Source: Anaerolineae bacterium
GTDB lineage: Bacteria > Chloroflexota > Anaerolineae > JAADDB01
Reading direction: 5' to 3'
Length of the DNA stretch: 52,527 nucleotides
Assembly (NCBI GenBank): GCA_015490995.1
Contig: WFWT01000109.1
Span: 1-52,527 of the forward strand
Shown here: one piece after another, positions 32,330 through 40,690 of the stretch
Numbering within the stretch: the stretch's first letter is position 1
How the letters are laid out: every line of letters begins with the position of its first letter
Notes under the pieces: generated by a model
What the model saw: only the letters and a program-made list of their open reading frames with translations
Database searches by the model: none
What the model was told of the DNA's origin: nothing
Position numbers and translations under genes: made by a program

Positions 32330-33259
32330 TCATTCCTCCATCGCTTTGACCCAGTTTTTCAGGGTCCCAATGCCTTCTATCTCTATCTCGACCAGGTCGC
32401 CGTCTTTCAGTGTCATGTCGTCATGGGGGACGATCCCGGTGCCCGTTAACAAGACGACCCCGTTAGGAAAGTCATTGTAACGGGCTAAATAGCTGACCAG
32501 CTCCTCTAAGCCACGGCGCATTTGACGGGTGCTCACCTCTCCGGCAAAGTACACGTTGTTATCCCGGATAATGCGCAAGCGAATGGTTAGATCGCGCACG
32601 TCAAACCCACTTTCTGCCAGAACGATCACCGGGCCAAGGGCGCAGGCATGACGGTAGATTTTGGCTTGGGGAAGGTAGAGGGGGTTCTCTCCCTCGATAT
32701 CCCGGCTGCTCACATCGTTGCCAATGGTGTAGCCGATGATCTGCATTGCCGGATTAATGGCCAAGGCCAGTTCCGGTTCCGGCACACTCCAGGCGCTGTC
32801 CCCCCGGATGCCAATCCAGTCGTTCGGCCCGACGACTTTCTCAGGTGTGGACTTGAAGAACAACTCCGGTCGAGAGGCGTTGTACACCCGGAGGTACACG
32901 TCCCGGTGGTAACTTGCCTCCCGCACGCGAGCATCCCTGCTTTGATAGTACGTCACTCCTGCTGCCCACACTTCTTGTCGGTCGACGGGAGGCAAAAGGT
33001 AGGGCACCCCGGGTTGTGGACGGCGGTCTAGCTCACGGTATACATAAATGGGCAACACGGTCTTGTCAACACTTTCTACCAGCGCCATGATAGAAACTTC
33101 CTGGGAAGCGTGCCACAGCGCGCTGAGGGACTGGTAGGGGGGGAGGCCGCTGGCTGTCAGATCGTACACCTGTTCCCCCTGCACCAGTCCTATACGTACA
33201 CCCTGTTGCGGGTCAAAGAAGCGGCATATCTTGATTAAACCCTTCGTACAGGGAACCAT
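32330..33259 (-). CDS. FAH-family 2-keto-3-deoxy-pentonate dehydratase (KdaD/XylX-like)
   Basis: Fumarylacetoacetate-hydrolase-fold enzymes of this type dehydrate 2-keto-3-deoxy-pentonates to 2-oxoglutarate semialdehyde with Mg2+. The 309-residue product has the metal ligands in VPEPELALAI (Glu161, Glu163) and the Asp182 of GNDVSSRDIEGENPLYLPQA (20 residues), a segment typical of the Sulfolobus KdaD group. GGGAGGCAAC lies before the ATG at 33259. It is separated from the permease by 18 bases and from the dehydratase by 3 bases. The sequence likeness to sugar-acid dehydratases is stronger than to true fumarylacetoacetase. Confidence 0.85.
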   Translation of the reverse strand: MVPCTKGLIKICRFFDPQQGVRIGLVQGEQVYDLTASGLPPYQSLSALWHASQEVSIMALVESVDKTVLPIYVYRELDRRPQPGVPYLLPPVDRQEVWAAGVTYYQSRDARVREASYHRDVYLRVYNASRPELFFKSTPEKVVGPNDWIGIRGDSAWSVPEPELALAINPAMQIIGYTIGNDVSSRDIEGENPLYLPQAKIYRHACALGPVIVLAESGFDVRDLTIRLRIIRDNNVYFAGEVSTRQMRRGLEELVSYLARYNDFPNGVVLLTGTGIVPHDDMTLKDGDLVEIEIEGIGTLKNWVKAMEE

Positions 33260-33277
33260 GTTGCCTCCCTTGCAGAG

Positions 33278-34267
33278 TTATTCGTGAACCTTATGCCCAC
33301 GACCATACATAAACAACATGGTGAGTATGACAATGCCGTATATAATGTTTCTGCCTGCTTGTGATATTTGCATAATGCTTAACGTGCTTTCCAACAACGT
33401 AATGATAATAGCGCCGGCAACTGTGCCCATGTATAATCCTGAACCGCCCAGGATATTAGTGCCTCCTATAACTACAGCTGCGATGCCGGGTAGCAAATAG
33501 GGTTCTCCCATACCGTTAAAGCTGCGTCCTGCATATCCTACCAACAATACACCAGCTAATGCGTTCATTGTTCCGCTTAGTATGAACGCTTTGATAATCA
33601 CTCTATTCGTCTTTATTCCTGAAAGATAAGAGCATATTTCATTATTTCCTATGGCGTATATTTTTCTTCCCAATCCGCTTTTGTGTAAGATAAGGTAGCA
33701 TATGATCGAAATGATGAACCATACGACAACAGCAGATGGTACCAAGCCACCTATTTTATGGTGTACTATAAAGTTGAGCATTTCAGGGGCTTCTCCCTTG
33801 GGTTGGGCGCCTGTGTACAGGATGGTAAGGCCCTTGACGACTGCGTCCATGCCCAGGGTAAGCACAAGGGAGGGAATACGTAAGTAAGCGACGCCAAGGC
33901 CGTTGAGTAGTCCCACCACAAAACCTACTGCCAGGGCGGCGAGGACACCCAGCCACAAGCGTTCGTTTTGTCCTTGAGCTATTGAGGTTACCATCACGGC
34001 AGCCAAGTTCAATGTCCAACTGACGGATAAATCGATATTTCCTGTAAGTATCACTATCATTTGACCGGCTGCGACGACCCCCAGGAAGGATGCTTTAAGC
34101 AGCTGTAACAGCAGGTAATTGGGCGAGGCAAATTGGGGGGTGAAGAGAGAGCCGATGCCGATGATAAACACGATCATGGTATACGCGATAAGTACATTCC
34201 GATAGTCCTGGCGCATTCCCTTCCACCCGTGGTGGAATCGGTCCCATGCTCGCATCCCTACGTTCAT
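33278..34267 (-). CDS. Sugar ABC transporter permease, RbsC type (second)
   Basis: Inner-membrane subunit of the CUT2-class sugar importer. The 329-residue protein has about eight to ten hydrophobic segments and the family stretch GQMIVILTGNIDLSVSW, a PxxxGLxxYxxG-like segment and GSGLYMGTVAGAIII near the C terminus. GAGGTGGAAG precedes the ATG at 34267; an upstream GTG at 34279 is possible. The C-terminal half (33297-33790) is much more AT-rich than the N-terminal half. It sits 15 bases after the other permease. Confidence 0.88.
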   Translation of the reverse strand: MNVGMRAWDRFHHGWKGMRQDYRNVLIAYTMIVFIIGIGSLFTPQFASPNYLLLQLLKASFLGVVAAGQMIVILTGNIDLSVSWTLNLAAVMVTSIAQGQNERLWLGVLAALAVGFVVGLLNGLGVAYLRIPSLVLTLGMDAVVKGLTILYTGAQPKGEAPEMLNFIVHHKIGGLVPSAVVVWFIISIICYLILHKSGLGRKIYAIGNNEICSYLSGIKTNRVIIKAFILSGTMNALAGVLLVGYAGRSFNGMGEPYLLPGIAAVVIGGTNILGGSGLYMGTVAGAIIITLLESTLSIMQISQAGRNIIYGIVILTMLFMYGRGHKVHE

Positions 34268-34282
34268 CTTCCACCTCACCCG

Positions 34283-35263
34283 TTATCGCATCACATCCAG
34301 GCGATTGTGTAAGGTAAACGTTCGTATTGCGCCCAGCGAAATGGCAATGAGCAAGACCAGGCCTTCAAACAGGGGTTGTGATAGAGGGTTAATGCCAGCG
34401 AAGAAAAGCACACTGCTGATAATGCGGATGACGAAGGCCCCGGCAATGGTACCGGCTACGCTGCCGGAGCCCCCAAACAACGATGTTCCCCCAAGGACTA
34501 CGGCCCCGATGGACTGCAGCGTGTAAACGCCTCCAATAGTCGCGTCCCCGGAACTGGTCTGGGCGGTGAGGAAAAGGCCCGCCAAAGCGGCCAAAAATCC
34601 TGCCAGTACATATGCCATCACTTTAGCCCGGTGCACGTTCAAACCACTCATGTACGCCGCGCGTTCGTCGCTTCCTACCGCGTACACCGCTAAGCCTAAG
34701 GCGGAACGGCGGAAGGGATACCATATACCGATGAGCACCACCACCAGCAGGACCAGTGAGGCGGGTACCCAGTCCAACAGACGACCGGTTAACAGTTCTC
34801 CGTACCAGGAAGGCACATACCCTCCTGGCCGAGGACGCAACATCAGAGCGAACCCGCTGTAAATAGAGGCAGTGGCCAGGGTAACAATGATAGGCTGTAA
34901 CCGACCGTAAACCACCAGTATTCCGTTGATGAGGCCGGCCAGTGCCCCTACGGCCAGGATTACCAGAGAGGCTGCTATTACGCCCAACACATGGTCGGGG
35001 AACAGCACGGAAGCGAGCACGTTGGCTAAGCTTACAATAGGTCCAATGGACAGGTCGATGCCGGCCGTTAGGATCACGGCCATCTGACCCATGCTGGCCA
35101 ACACTAGGGCCATGCTCTGGTTCAGCGTAGCTGTAAGAACCGGTCTGGTAAAAAGGCGCGGTTGGAGGTTAGCATACACCGTCAATAGAATACCTAATGC
35201 CGTGTAAGCGATTAAGACCTTAAAGTGGCGTTGTAGAAATTTCCCCATTTTTGTTTTAAACAT
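34283..35263 (-). CDS. Sugar ABC transporter permease, RbsC type (first)
   Basis: The partner membrane subunit, 326 residues. It contains GQMAVILTAGIDLSIGPIVSL, quoted here as AGIDLSIGPIVSL, the ribose-family permease signature, and GTSLFGGSGSVAGTIAGA near the end. The composition is uniformly GC-rich, unlike its partner. The ATG lies 7 bases after the ATPase stop. CUT2 importers usually have one permease gene forming a homodimer; two adjacent genes suggest a heterodimer. Confidence 0.88.
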   Translation of the reverse strand: MFKTKMGKFLQRHFKVLIAYTALGILLTVYANLQPRLFTRPVLTATLNQSMALVLASMGQMAVILTAGIDLSIGPIVSLANVLASVLFPDHVLGVIAASLVILAVGALAGLINGILVVYGRLQPIIVTLATASIYSGFALMLRPRPGGYVPSWYGELLTGRLLDWVPASLVLLVVVLIGIWYPFRRSALGLAVYAVGSDERAAYMSGLNVHRAKVMAYVLAGFLAALAGLFLTAQTSSGDATIGGVYTLQSIGAVVLGGTSLFGGSGSVAGTIAGAFVIRIISSVLFFAGINPLSQPLFEGLVLLIAISLGAIRTFTLHNRLDVMR

Positions 35264-35270
35264 AACAAAC

Positions 35271-36803
35271 CTACCTTTCTGTAACTCTCTGATTATTTGT
35301 GCCCAGTCCGAGGGACACAGATACCAAGTTCTCCTCGTTGAGTTCTGTCCCTGATAATTCTGACTTAATACGGCCTTCGTACATTACTAGAACTCTATCA
35401 CACATGCCGGCCAATTCACTTATATCGGTTGAGAAAAAGAGAATACCTGCGCCATCATCTGTGAGAGATCGCATGAGTTTGTATATCTCGTGTTTTGTTC
35501 CTACATCAATGCCACGTGTTAAATCATAAAGTAGATAAACCTTTGCTTCTGTGAGCAACCACTTGGCAATTACGACCTTCTGTTGATTCCCGCCACTTAG
35601 GTTGCGTACAGGAACATTTATAGAAGATACTTTTATCTTCAGTTGGTTTACAACATTTTGTGCGTCCAATAGTTCTTTCTTGTCCATCAAGAATAATAAA
35701 TTTGTGTATTTGTTCAATGTGGCCAGGGTTACATTATGCTTTACAGGCATAGTCAAAATGAGTCCTTCTGTCTTTCTGTCCTCTGGAATAAGAGCTATCT
35801 GTATTCCGTGCTTTAGTGCATCTGAGGGTTCATTTATTTTTACTTCTGTGCCATCAATATATATGTGTCCGCGAACATTTCTTAGGACGCCAAATAATGA
35901 CAGAAATAACTCTCTTTGTCCTTGTCCTTCTAGTCCGCCTATACCAAGTATCTCTCCTTTGTGCAGAGATAGATTTATATCGTGTAATATGTTTCCCCAA
36001 GATAGGTGTTTTACTTCCATTACGGGTGCACTTGAGTATGTATACTGATTTGCTTTACTTGGAAATACTTGGTCTATCTTCCTTCCTATCATCAGTTGAA
36101 CTATTTTTGTGCGATCCAGGTTGTTGGCAGGGAACGAGGCAACATTTCTTCCATCCCGAAATATGGTAATGGTGTCTGCTATTTCTTCTACTTCGTCCAT
36201 TCGGTGAGATATAAAGATAACCGATCTGCCGTTTGAGCGGAGTTTCTTCATTAGATCAAACACTTTTTCAACGTCTTGTACTGTTAATGCAGACGTGCCT
36301 TCGTCCATGATAAGCACCTGTGGATCTCGGGCCAGGGCTTTGGCGATCTCTACCAACTGTCTGTGGGCCAAGGGGAGCTGGCTGACCGGGGTGTCCGGGT
36401 CGATGGGAGGAAATCCCAATCGCCGGAGGAGTTGCTCTGTGCGTCGGTACAGCTGGCTTTTGTCGATGAGGCCGAGCCGGTTACGCGGTGGATGGGTGAT
36501 AAAGATGTTCTCCGCGACCGTTAAGTCTGGCATCAAGGAGAGTTCTTGGAACACGGCCACGATTCCCAAACGTGCGGCCATAGCAGGGGTGCGAATGTTC
36601 ACAGGTCGTCCCCACACTTTTACCGTGCCGCTGTCGGGCGGAATGACACCACTGAGAATTTTGACCAGCGTGCTCTTGCCGGCGCCGTTTTCACCGACCA
36701 GCGCGTGAATGCTCCCCGGCGCACAACGGAAGGTGGCACGGTCCAACGCAACCACGCCGTCATACCGTTTGGTGACCTCAATTGCCTCTACCAGCGCCGT
36801 CAT
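35271..36803 (-). CDS. Sugar ABC transporter ATPase, RbsA type (two domains)
   Basis: This protein energises the CUT2 importer. The 510-residue chain has domain 1 with GENGAGKSTL, LPLAHRQLVEIAKAL and Walker B LIMDEGTSAL, where the usual DEPT reads DEGT. Domain 2 has the expected degenerate Walker A (GIGGLEGQGQREL), a good LSGGNQQKVVIAKWL, and a Walker B LLYDLTRGIDVG instead of LLDEPTRGIDVG. The ATG at 36803 follows a GGGGG run and begins MTALVEAIEVTKRYDG; upstream frame to 36992 runs into the intergenic hairpin. The C-terminal half after about 36300 is AT-rich, with a sharp change from the GC-rich N-terminal half. Confidence 0.88.
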   Translation of the reverse strand: MTALVEAIEVTKRYDGVVALDRATFRCAPGSIHALVGENGAGKSTLVKILSGVIPPDSGTVKVWGRPVNIRTPAMAARLGIVAVFQELSLMPDLTVAENIFITHPPRNRLGLIDKSQLYRRTEQLLRRLGFPPIDPDTPVSQLPLAHRQLVEIAKALARDPQVLIMDEGTSALTVQDVEKVFDLMKKLRSNGRSVIFISHRMDEVEEIADTITIFRDGRNVASFPANNLDRTKIVQLMIGRKIDQVFPSKANQYTYSSAPVMEVKHLSWGNILHDINLSLHKGEILGIGGLEGQGQRELFLSLFGVLRNVRGHIYIDGTEVKINEPSDALKHGIQIALIPEDRKTEGLILTMPVKHNVTLATLNKYTNLLFLMDKKELLDAQNVVNQLKIKVSSINVPVRNLSGGNQQKVVIAKWLLTEAKVYLLYDLTRGIDVGTKHEIYKLMRSLTDDGAGILFFSTDISELAGMCDRVLVMYEGRIKSELSGTELNEENLVSVSLGLGTNNQRVTER

Positions 36804-36853
36804 ATGCCCCCAAAGCTTGCCTCTGTGGTATAATGGTTTCCCCCGCAACGAAT

Positions 36854-36907
36854 GAGGGAGGACAGGGCAGGTGGTGGGATAGACCCCCACCCCTGCCTTG
36901 CTCCCTC
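36854..36907 (-). other. Intercistronic stem-loop between binding protein and ATPase
   Basis: GAGGGAG (36854-36860) pairs with CTCCCTC (36901-36907), and the inner GGCAGG...GGTGGG / CCCACC...CTGCC arms extend it with a bulge. It is the typical attenuating or mRNA-protecting hairpin that gives a binding protein higher dose than its ATPase and permeases. Confidence 0.6.
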
Positions 36908-36909
36908 GC

Positions 36910-38124
36910 TCATTTGGCCGATTCGGCCAGGATTTCCTCCGGCGTAAGGTTGACACCGCAGGACGGGAACTTGATTGGGGTGAAGAAGTCATCAGGCAGG
37001 TCTGGGAAGTAGTTCACGCCGGGCTTCAGGTCCTCGGAGCGAGCCACCGGCAGGGGTACCGAAATCACCCGTGGCAGCTCCTTCCCCTGCAGCAATTCCA
37101 GCGCTGCCTGAATGGAAACGGCCACCAACGCCGGGCTCTGGCCTACGGAAATGCCGACGAGGCCCTGATCTCGATACTTGGCCATGAGCTTGCGGAACCC
37201 GTTTTCCGCCTCACCGGCGATGGGCACGAAGGGCCGTCCGGCATCAATGAAGGCCTTTACTGCGCCTACCGTCCCCGCCTGAACCCATACGCCGTCAATT
37301 TCATCGCCGCGAGTGGCCAGCAGGTCGGCCATCACCTTTTGGGTGACGCCGTCATCCCACATACCTACCACTTCGGCAATGATTTTGATGTCCGGGTACT
37401 GGGAGAAGACCTCTTTCGCCCCTGCATTGCGATCGCGGTCAACGCTTGTGCCCGGTACGCCGTTGACCATCACCACGTTGCCTTTGCCGTTCAAGCGCTC
37501 CACCAGGTCACGAGCCATCACGCGGCCGAACTCCACCTGATCCTCATTTACTAGGACTGCATCCGGGGAAGTGACGATGTTATCAAAGGACACGACGATA
37601 ATCCCGGCGTCCCGGGCTCGTCGGATAACCGCATCGAATCCGGTGGGGGTCGCCGCGTTCAGGATAATGGCATCTACCCCGGCGGCGATCATGTTGTCCA
37701 TCTGGGCAATCTGGGCGGCTACGTCCTGCCCCGAGCTTACAACTGTGAACTCCTTGATGAGGGGCGCCACGTGTGGTTGCTTTACATAGGCTTTAGCGAT
37801 CTGGATCATCTGTGTCCGCCACGCGTTGCCGATGTACGAGTTGCTCACCGCGATCTTGTAGGGTGGCGGCTTGGGCGGGAATTTCACCATGCGGTCGTTG
37901 TCGACGGCCGGTTGGAAACACGCCGCCGGATCGTACCCCGGTGGAGGTGCCACCTGAACCGATGTGGGTGTGGGTTCTGGGGTGGGGGGCTCTGTCGGTT
38001 TGGGTGTCGGCGTGGGGGACGTTGCTGCAGGGGCGCAAGCGCTGATCACCCACGCCACTATCACGAGAAGGACCCACCCCATCATCCCATATCGACCTCT
38101 CCTGCCCTGAAACCTGCCAATCAT
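36910..38124 (-). CDS. Sugar ABC transporter substrate-binding lipoprotein (Peripla_BP_4, RbsB-like)
   Basis: Captures the sugar or sugar acid outside the cell. The 404-residue product has a signal sequence with lipobox ISAC (Cys30), a Pro/Thr-rich linker to about residue 62, and a type I binding-protein body: KIAVSNSYIGNAWR, DAIILNAATPTGFD, IIVVSFDNIV and GNVVMVNGVPG. The canonical AAGGAGGTGATG lies before the ATG at 38124 and overlaps the stop of the transposase-like gene. A C-terminal extension with FPSCGVNLTPEEI is uncommon. Ligand is not known; a pentose or pentonate would fit. Confidence 0.88.
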   Translation of the reverse strand: MIGRFQGRRGRYGMMGWVLLVIVAWVISACAPAATSPTPTPKPTEPPTPEPTPTSVQVAPPPGYDPAACFQPAVDNDRMVKFPPKPPPYKIAVSNSYIGNAWRTQMIQIAKAYVKQPHVAPLIKEFTVVSSGQDVAAQIAQMDNMIAAGVDAIILNAATPTGFDAVIRRARDAGIIVVSFDNIVTSPDAVLVNEDQVEFGRVMARDLVERLNGKGNVVMVNGVPGTSVDRDRNAGAKEVFSQYPDIKIIAEVVGMWDDGVTQKVMADLLATRGDEIDGVWVQAGTVGAVKAFIDAGRPFVPIAGEAENGFRKLMAKYRDQGLVGISVGQSPALVAVSIQAALELLQGKELPRVISVPLPVARSEDLKPGVNYFPDLPDDFFTPIKFPSCGVNLTPEEILAESAK

Positions 38125-38137
38125 ACATCACCTCCTT

Positions 38138-38791
38138 TCACCCAACGCACCGATCATTCCACTGTGCCACTCCGGGGGGATGAGCACGTTCATCTTCTCC
38201 CTCAACCCGGACCACGGCCCCGACGGTTGATGCCAAGGGGGACAGGGTCTGTGCTAACACGGCCCCTTCCTCCGGGAGCAAGCCATCTACCTCAAGGGCC
38301 CATTCCCCTGTGCTGTGCACGTTCATGGTAAGGCAGACCCACCTTCCCCGATACTGCACTTCCAATTTCCCAGAGCAGGGCCCGTGCGATCTCACCCGGC
38401 CAAAGAGCCGCACGCGCCGACATGGCCGATTGCTCAGTGTTTCTCTAACTGTGCTATACACCTGGCTTTTGCACATGTAGATACCCAGGGCCTCCAGAGC
38501 CCGTGCTACGCCGCCATAACCCAATCCCATCAGGTACAGAAGCACTGCCGTCCGGAGTACCCGTTGCGATGTGTGAGCCCGTGAGATGCCGGGGGGGTAC
38601 ACCCGAAACGTGTGGCCACACTGCTGACACATGTATCGATATACCTTCACCTCTTGGCATACAATATCGTTCACATGCTTCTCCACCACCTGCCACAGCT
38701 TGATCTCTTGCCGATCCCCACCGCATTTGGGGCAGATTGCGGCACAACTCGATGAGTCACTCGACCGGGAAAAAACCAAACGGAGTCTCAT
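38138..38791 (-). CDS. Transposase-derived zinc-ribbon protein (truncated)
   Basis: The 217-residue product has a zinc ribbon (CPKC at 20-23 and CQQC at 55-58), the linker RVYPPGISRAHTSQRVLRTA, and a helix-turn-helix-like LMGLGYGGVARALEALGIY. It then continues into the first strands of a DDE-type nuclease fold but ends before the later catalytic region. This looks like the N-terminal half of an ISL3-like or ISNCY-type transposase. The first catalytic Asp position appears replaced (KLEVQYRGRW). AGGAAG precedes the ATG. Its stop overlaps the binding-protein ribosome-binding site. Either it is a decayed element or it has been kept as a DNA-binding protein in this operon. Confidence 0.65.
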   Translation of the reverse strand: MRLRLVFSRSSDSSSCAAICPKCGGDRQEIKLWQVVEKHVNDIVCQEVKVYRYMCQQCGHTFRVYPPGISRAHTSQRVLRTAVLLYLMGLGYGGVARALEALGIYMCKSQVYSTVRETLSNRPCRRVRLFGRVRSHGPCSGKLEVQYRGRWVCLTMNVHSTGEWALEVDGLLPEEGAVLAQTLSPLASTVGAVVRVEGEDERAHPPGVAQWNDRCVG

Positions 38792-38846
38792 CCAGTCACT
38801 TCCTAAAAACCTTGTGCTTTTTCGGACGGGGGGATGAACGTGTCGG

Positions 38847-39530
38847 TCAACCCGAAGGAAATTCGGCTACCACCGTACACGGGCTGCCATCTGATCCTTC
38901 TATCAGCAACGGCCAGGCATATATGCGTACCGCCTGTCCCAAATCCGGGTCGATGCGCAGGTCTTCCAGGATGAGCATAAATTTGCCGTCGTTCCGTCCC
39001 ACGCCCATCAAGATACGGTGTGTCTCTATAGCCTCGTTTTCATACCGGGGGGAACCGATGGAGACCGCGTCGATGGCGATGGCCCTCAGGTTGGGAAAGT
39101 GATCCATCAAAAAGCGAGCTGCCTCCGGGTGCAATGCGGGACCTTCCCACACGTACCGATGCGGGTCCTGTGCTCGCACAGCACTCCAGCCGGTGTACAG
39201 GAAGGCGATGTCTGCGTCTTTTAGGATATGGGCTTGGTTTTCTATCTCGGCCCTGGATATCATTCCACCTTCCGGCTTGGGCACACGGACCACCGCAGGA
39301 GCGAAGAAGATGAACTGTTCAATCGGCAGATCAACGGCAGCGGGGCCTGCGTCGTTGAAGTGCCGGGGGGCGTCGAGGTGGGTGCCTGAATGAGAGAACA
39401 GGTACAGCACGGTGGTGTTCACCCTATCCCCCGCGGCGATTGACTGGAACGGCTCCGTACGAACCGGAGGTGGATTGCCTGGCCATACCGGGTCATCGTG
39501 GCGGAGCGGATACGATAAAACCCGGAACAT
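38847..39530 (-). CDS. Cyclase-family metal-dependent hydrolase (PF04199)
   Basis: This family includes kynurenine formamidase, isatin hydrolase and other metal-dependent amide or lactone hydrolases. The 227-residue product carries the signature HSGTHLDAPRHF (His47, His51, Asp53, His57), and AIAIDAVSIGSPRYENEAIETHRILM gives later conserved residues (quoted as DAVSIGSP and ETHRILM). AGGAG precedes the ATG at 39530; the open frame to 39566 overlaps the IclR end. In this operon a lactonase opening a pentonolactone is an attractive guess, but no sequence feature proves it. Confidence 0.8.
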   Translation of the reverse strand: MFRVLSYPLRHDDPVWPGNPPPVRTEPFQSIAAGDRVNTTVLYLFSHSGTHLDAPRHFNDAGPAAVDLPIEQFIFFAPAVVRVPKPEGGMISRAEIENQAHILKDADIAFLYTGWSAVRAQDPHRYVWEGPALHPEAARFLMDHFPNLRAIAIDAVSIGSPRYENEAIETHRILMGVGRNDGKFMLILEDLRIDPDLGQAVRIYAWPLLIEGSDGSPCTVVAEFPSG

Positions 39531-39546
39531 GTTTGCGCTCCTGTCC

Positions 39547-40341
39547 CTATGGTGAGATACCACCACCGGCGTATCCGAGACGACGGGATAATTCTTGGGC
39601 CAGTGCCCGGACCCGTTGTGCCAGTTCCTGTTCCCGTGCTTCGTCCATCCGGGTTAGGGGGACCGAAATGCTCACAGCGGCGACCACGTTCCCTTGGGCA
39701 TCGTATACCGGCGCGCCTACACAACGCAGGTCGTCCAACGTTTCACCCCGGTCAACCGCGTATCCCTTGTGCCGGACGTCCGCCAATTCCCGTTTCAGGT
39801 CCTCCACATTGTCGATGGAACGGGCGGTGCGCTTTTCCAGAACCACACCTTCGTAGAGTTTATCAATCTCTTCCTCGGTCAGACCGGCCAGTAACGACTT
39901 GCCCAATGCCGTCGTGTGCGCTGGGAGCTCGGAACCAACCTCACTGGCCAGGCGTACCGGCTGCGTGCCTTCCTGTTTCCCGATGTACAGCACATTGCGC
40001 CCACGTAAGATGGCCAGCTGCACCGTTTCCCCACACTCCCGGGCCACCTCTGGGGCCAGTGCTTGGAATTCCTTCAGCAAGTTGATGCGTTGGACATAGG
40101 CTAAGCCTAACACCAGCAGTTGGGGACCCAGCGTATAACGCTTAGTCGCCGGGTCCTTTACGATGAAGTCGTGTTGCTCCAGCGTACTTAACACTACATA
40201 TAAGCTGCTTTTAGCCACGTTCAACGCGCGCGCCAGCTCGCTTACACCCATGCCATCTCCATGGTTGGCCAACACCACCAAAACCCGCAGCGCTCGGTCG
40301 ACTGAGGGGGAGATGGGTTTGTTCACGGCCATTTTGTTCAT
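39547..40341 (-). CDS. IclR-family transcriptional regulator
   Basis: IclR proteins control catabolic operons in response to a small-molecule ligand. The 264-residue product has the winged helix (VDRALRVLVVLANHGDGMGVSELARAL, quoted in part as VSELARALNVAKSSLYVVL). The ligand-binding domain follows with LPAHTTALGKSLLAG and DDLRCVGAPVYDAQGNVVAAVSI (in part DDLRCVGAPVYD). The ATG at 40341 has AGAGG upstream; a second ATG at 40332 is possible. A perfect sigma-70 promoter lies at 40377-40405. It is the first gene of the operon, so it is probably autoregulated and controls the catabolic genes. Confidence 0.9.
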   Translation of the reverse strand: MNKMAVNKPISPSVDRALRVLVVLANHGDGMGVSELARALNVAKSSLYVVLSTLEQHDFIVKDPATKRYTLGPQLLVLGLAYVQRINLLKEFQALAPEVARECGETVQLAILRGRNVLYIGKQEGTQPVRLASEVGSELPAHTTALGKSLLAGLTEEEIDKLYEGVVLEKRTARSIDNVEDLKRELADVRHKGYAVDRGETLDDLRCVGAPVYDAQGNVVAAVSISVPLTRMDEAREQELAQRVRALAQELSRRLGYAGGGISP

Positions 40342-40351
40342 TATATCGAAC
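40336..40351 (-). promoter_or_regulatory. Palindrome over the iclR start codon, possible operator
   Basis: GTTCATTATATCGAAC (40336-40351) is a 16-base near-palindrome with six of eight matching positions per half. It covers the iclR start codon and lies about 25 bases downstream of the inferred transcription start. IclR-class operators are often such short palindromes, so autorepression is plausible. Confidence 0.35.
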
Positions 40352-40376
40352 CTCTTTCTGTATTTAGAACACCCTC

Positions 40377-40405
40377 ATTATATCCCACCCCTTGGGCGAT
40401 GTCAA
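40377..40405 (-). promoter_or_regulatory. Consensus sigma-70 promoter of the sugar-acid operon
   Basis: On the minus strand TTGACA (40405-40400) and TATAAT (40382-40377) are separated by exactly 17 bases. Both hexamers match the consensus fully. The transcript would start near 40370 and lead into iclR. Confidence 0.8.
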
Positions 40406-40607
40406 GGGGTTTCCATTGCAAAACCGTTCGAAAATTGGTGGAGTGTGTACCCGCCGGGCGTTTCGTTGATGAGGCGCGATATCCCATACCCCTTGGCAAA
40501 TGTCCGGGGTGACGGTTCGGCCTTCCCCATACTGTATGCCGGGTGCCGGTTTCTCCCCTCGACCTTGGATGGCGTTCAGATCCCGTCTTCCACGCGCACC
40601 GGAAAAT

Positions 40608-40636
40608 TTGACAGCTTATAGGAGAGTGGATATGAT
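40608..40636 (+). promoter_or_regulatory. Sigma-70 promoter of the ilv-leu leader
   Basis: TTGACA (40608-40613) and TATGAT (40631-40636) are separated by 17 bases. The predicted start near 40643 gives a 5' leader of about 50 bases before the leader peptide. The stretch 40406-40607 upstream, between the two divergent promoters, shows nothing else. Confidence 0.75.
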
Positions 40637-40690
40637 GGGGAATAACCTTAAAGGGGTCAGGTCAACATTAGGGGAATATTGGGAATTCCA

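Noticed and set aside
36827-36834. TATAAT on the plus strand near the RbsA-type gene
   Set aside because: No -35 hexamer at 16-18 bases and no plus-strand gene downstream.
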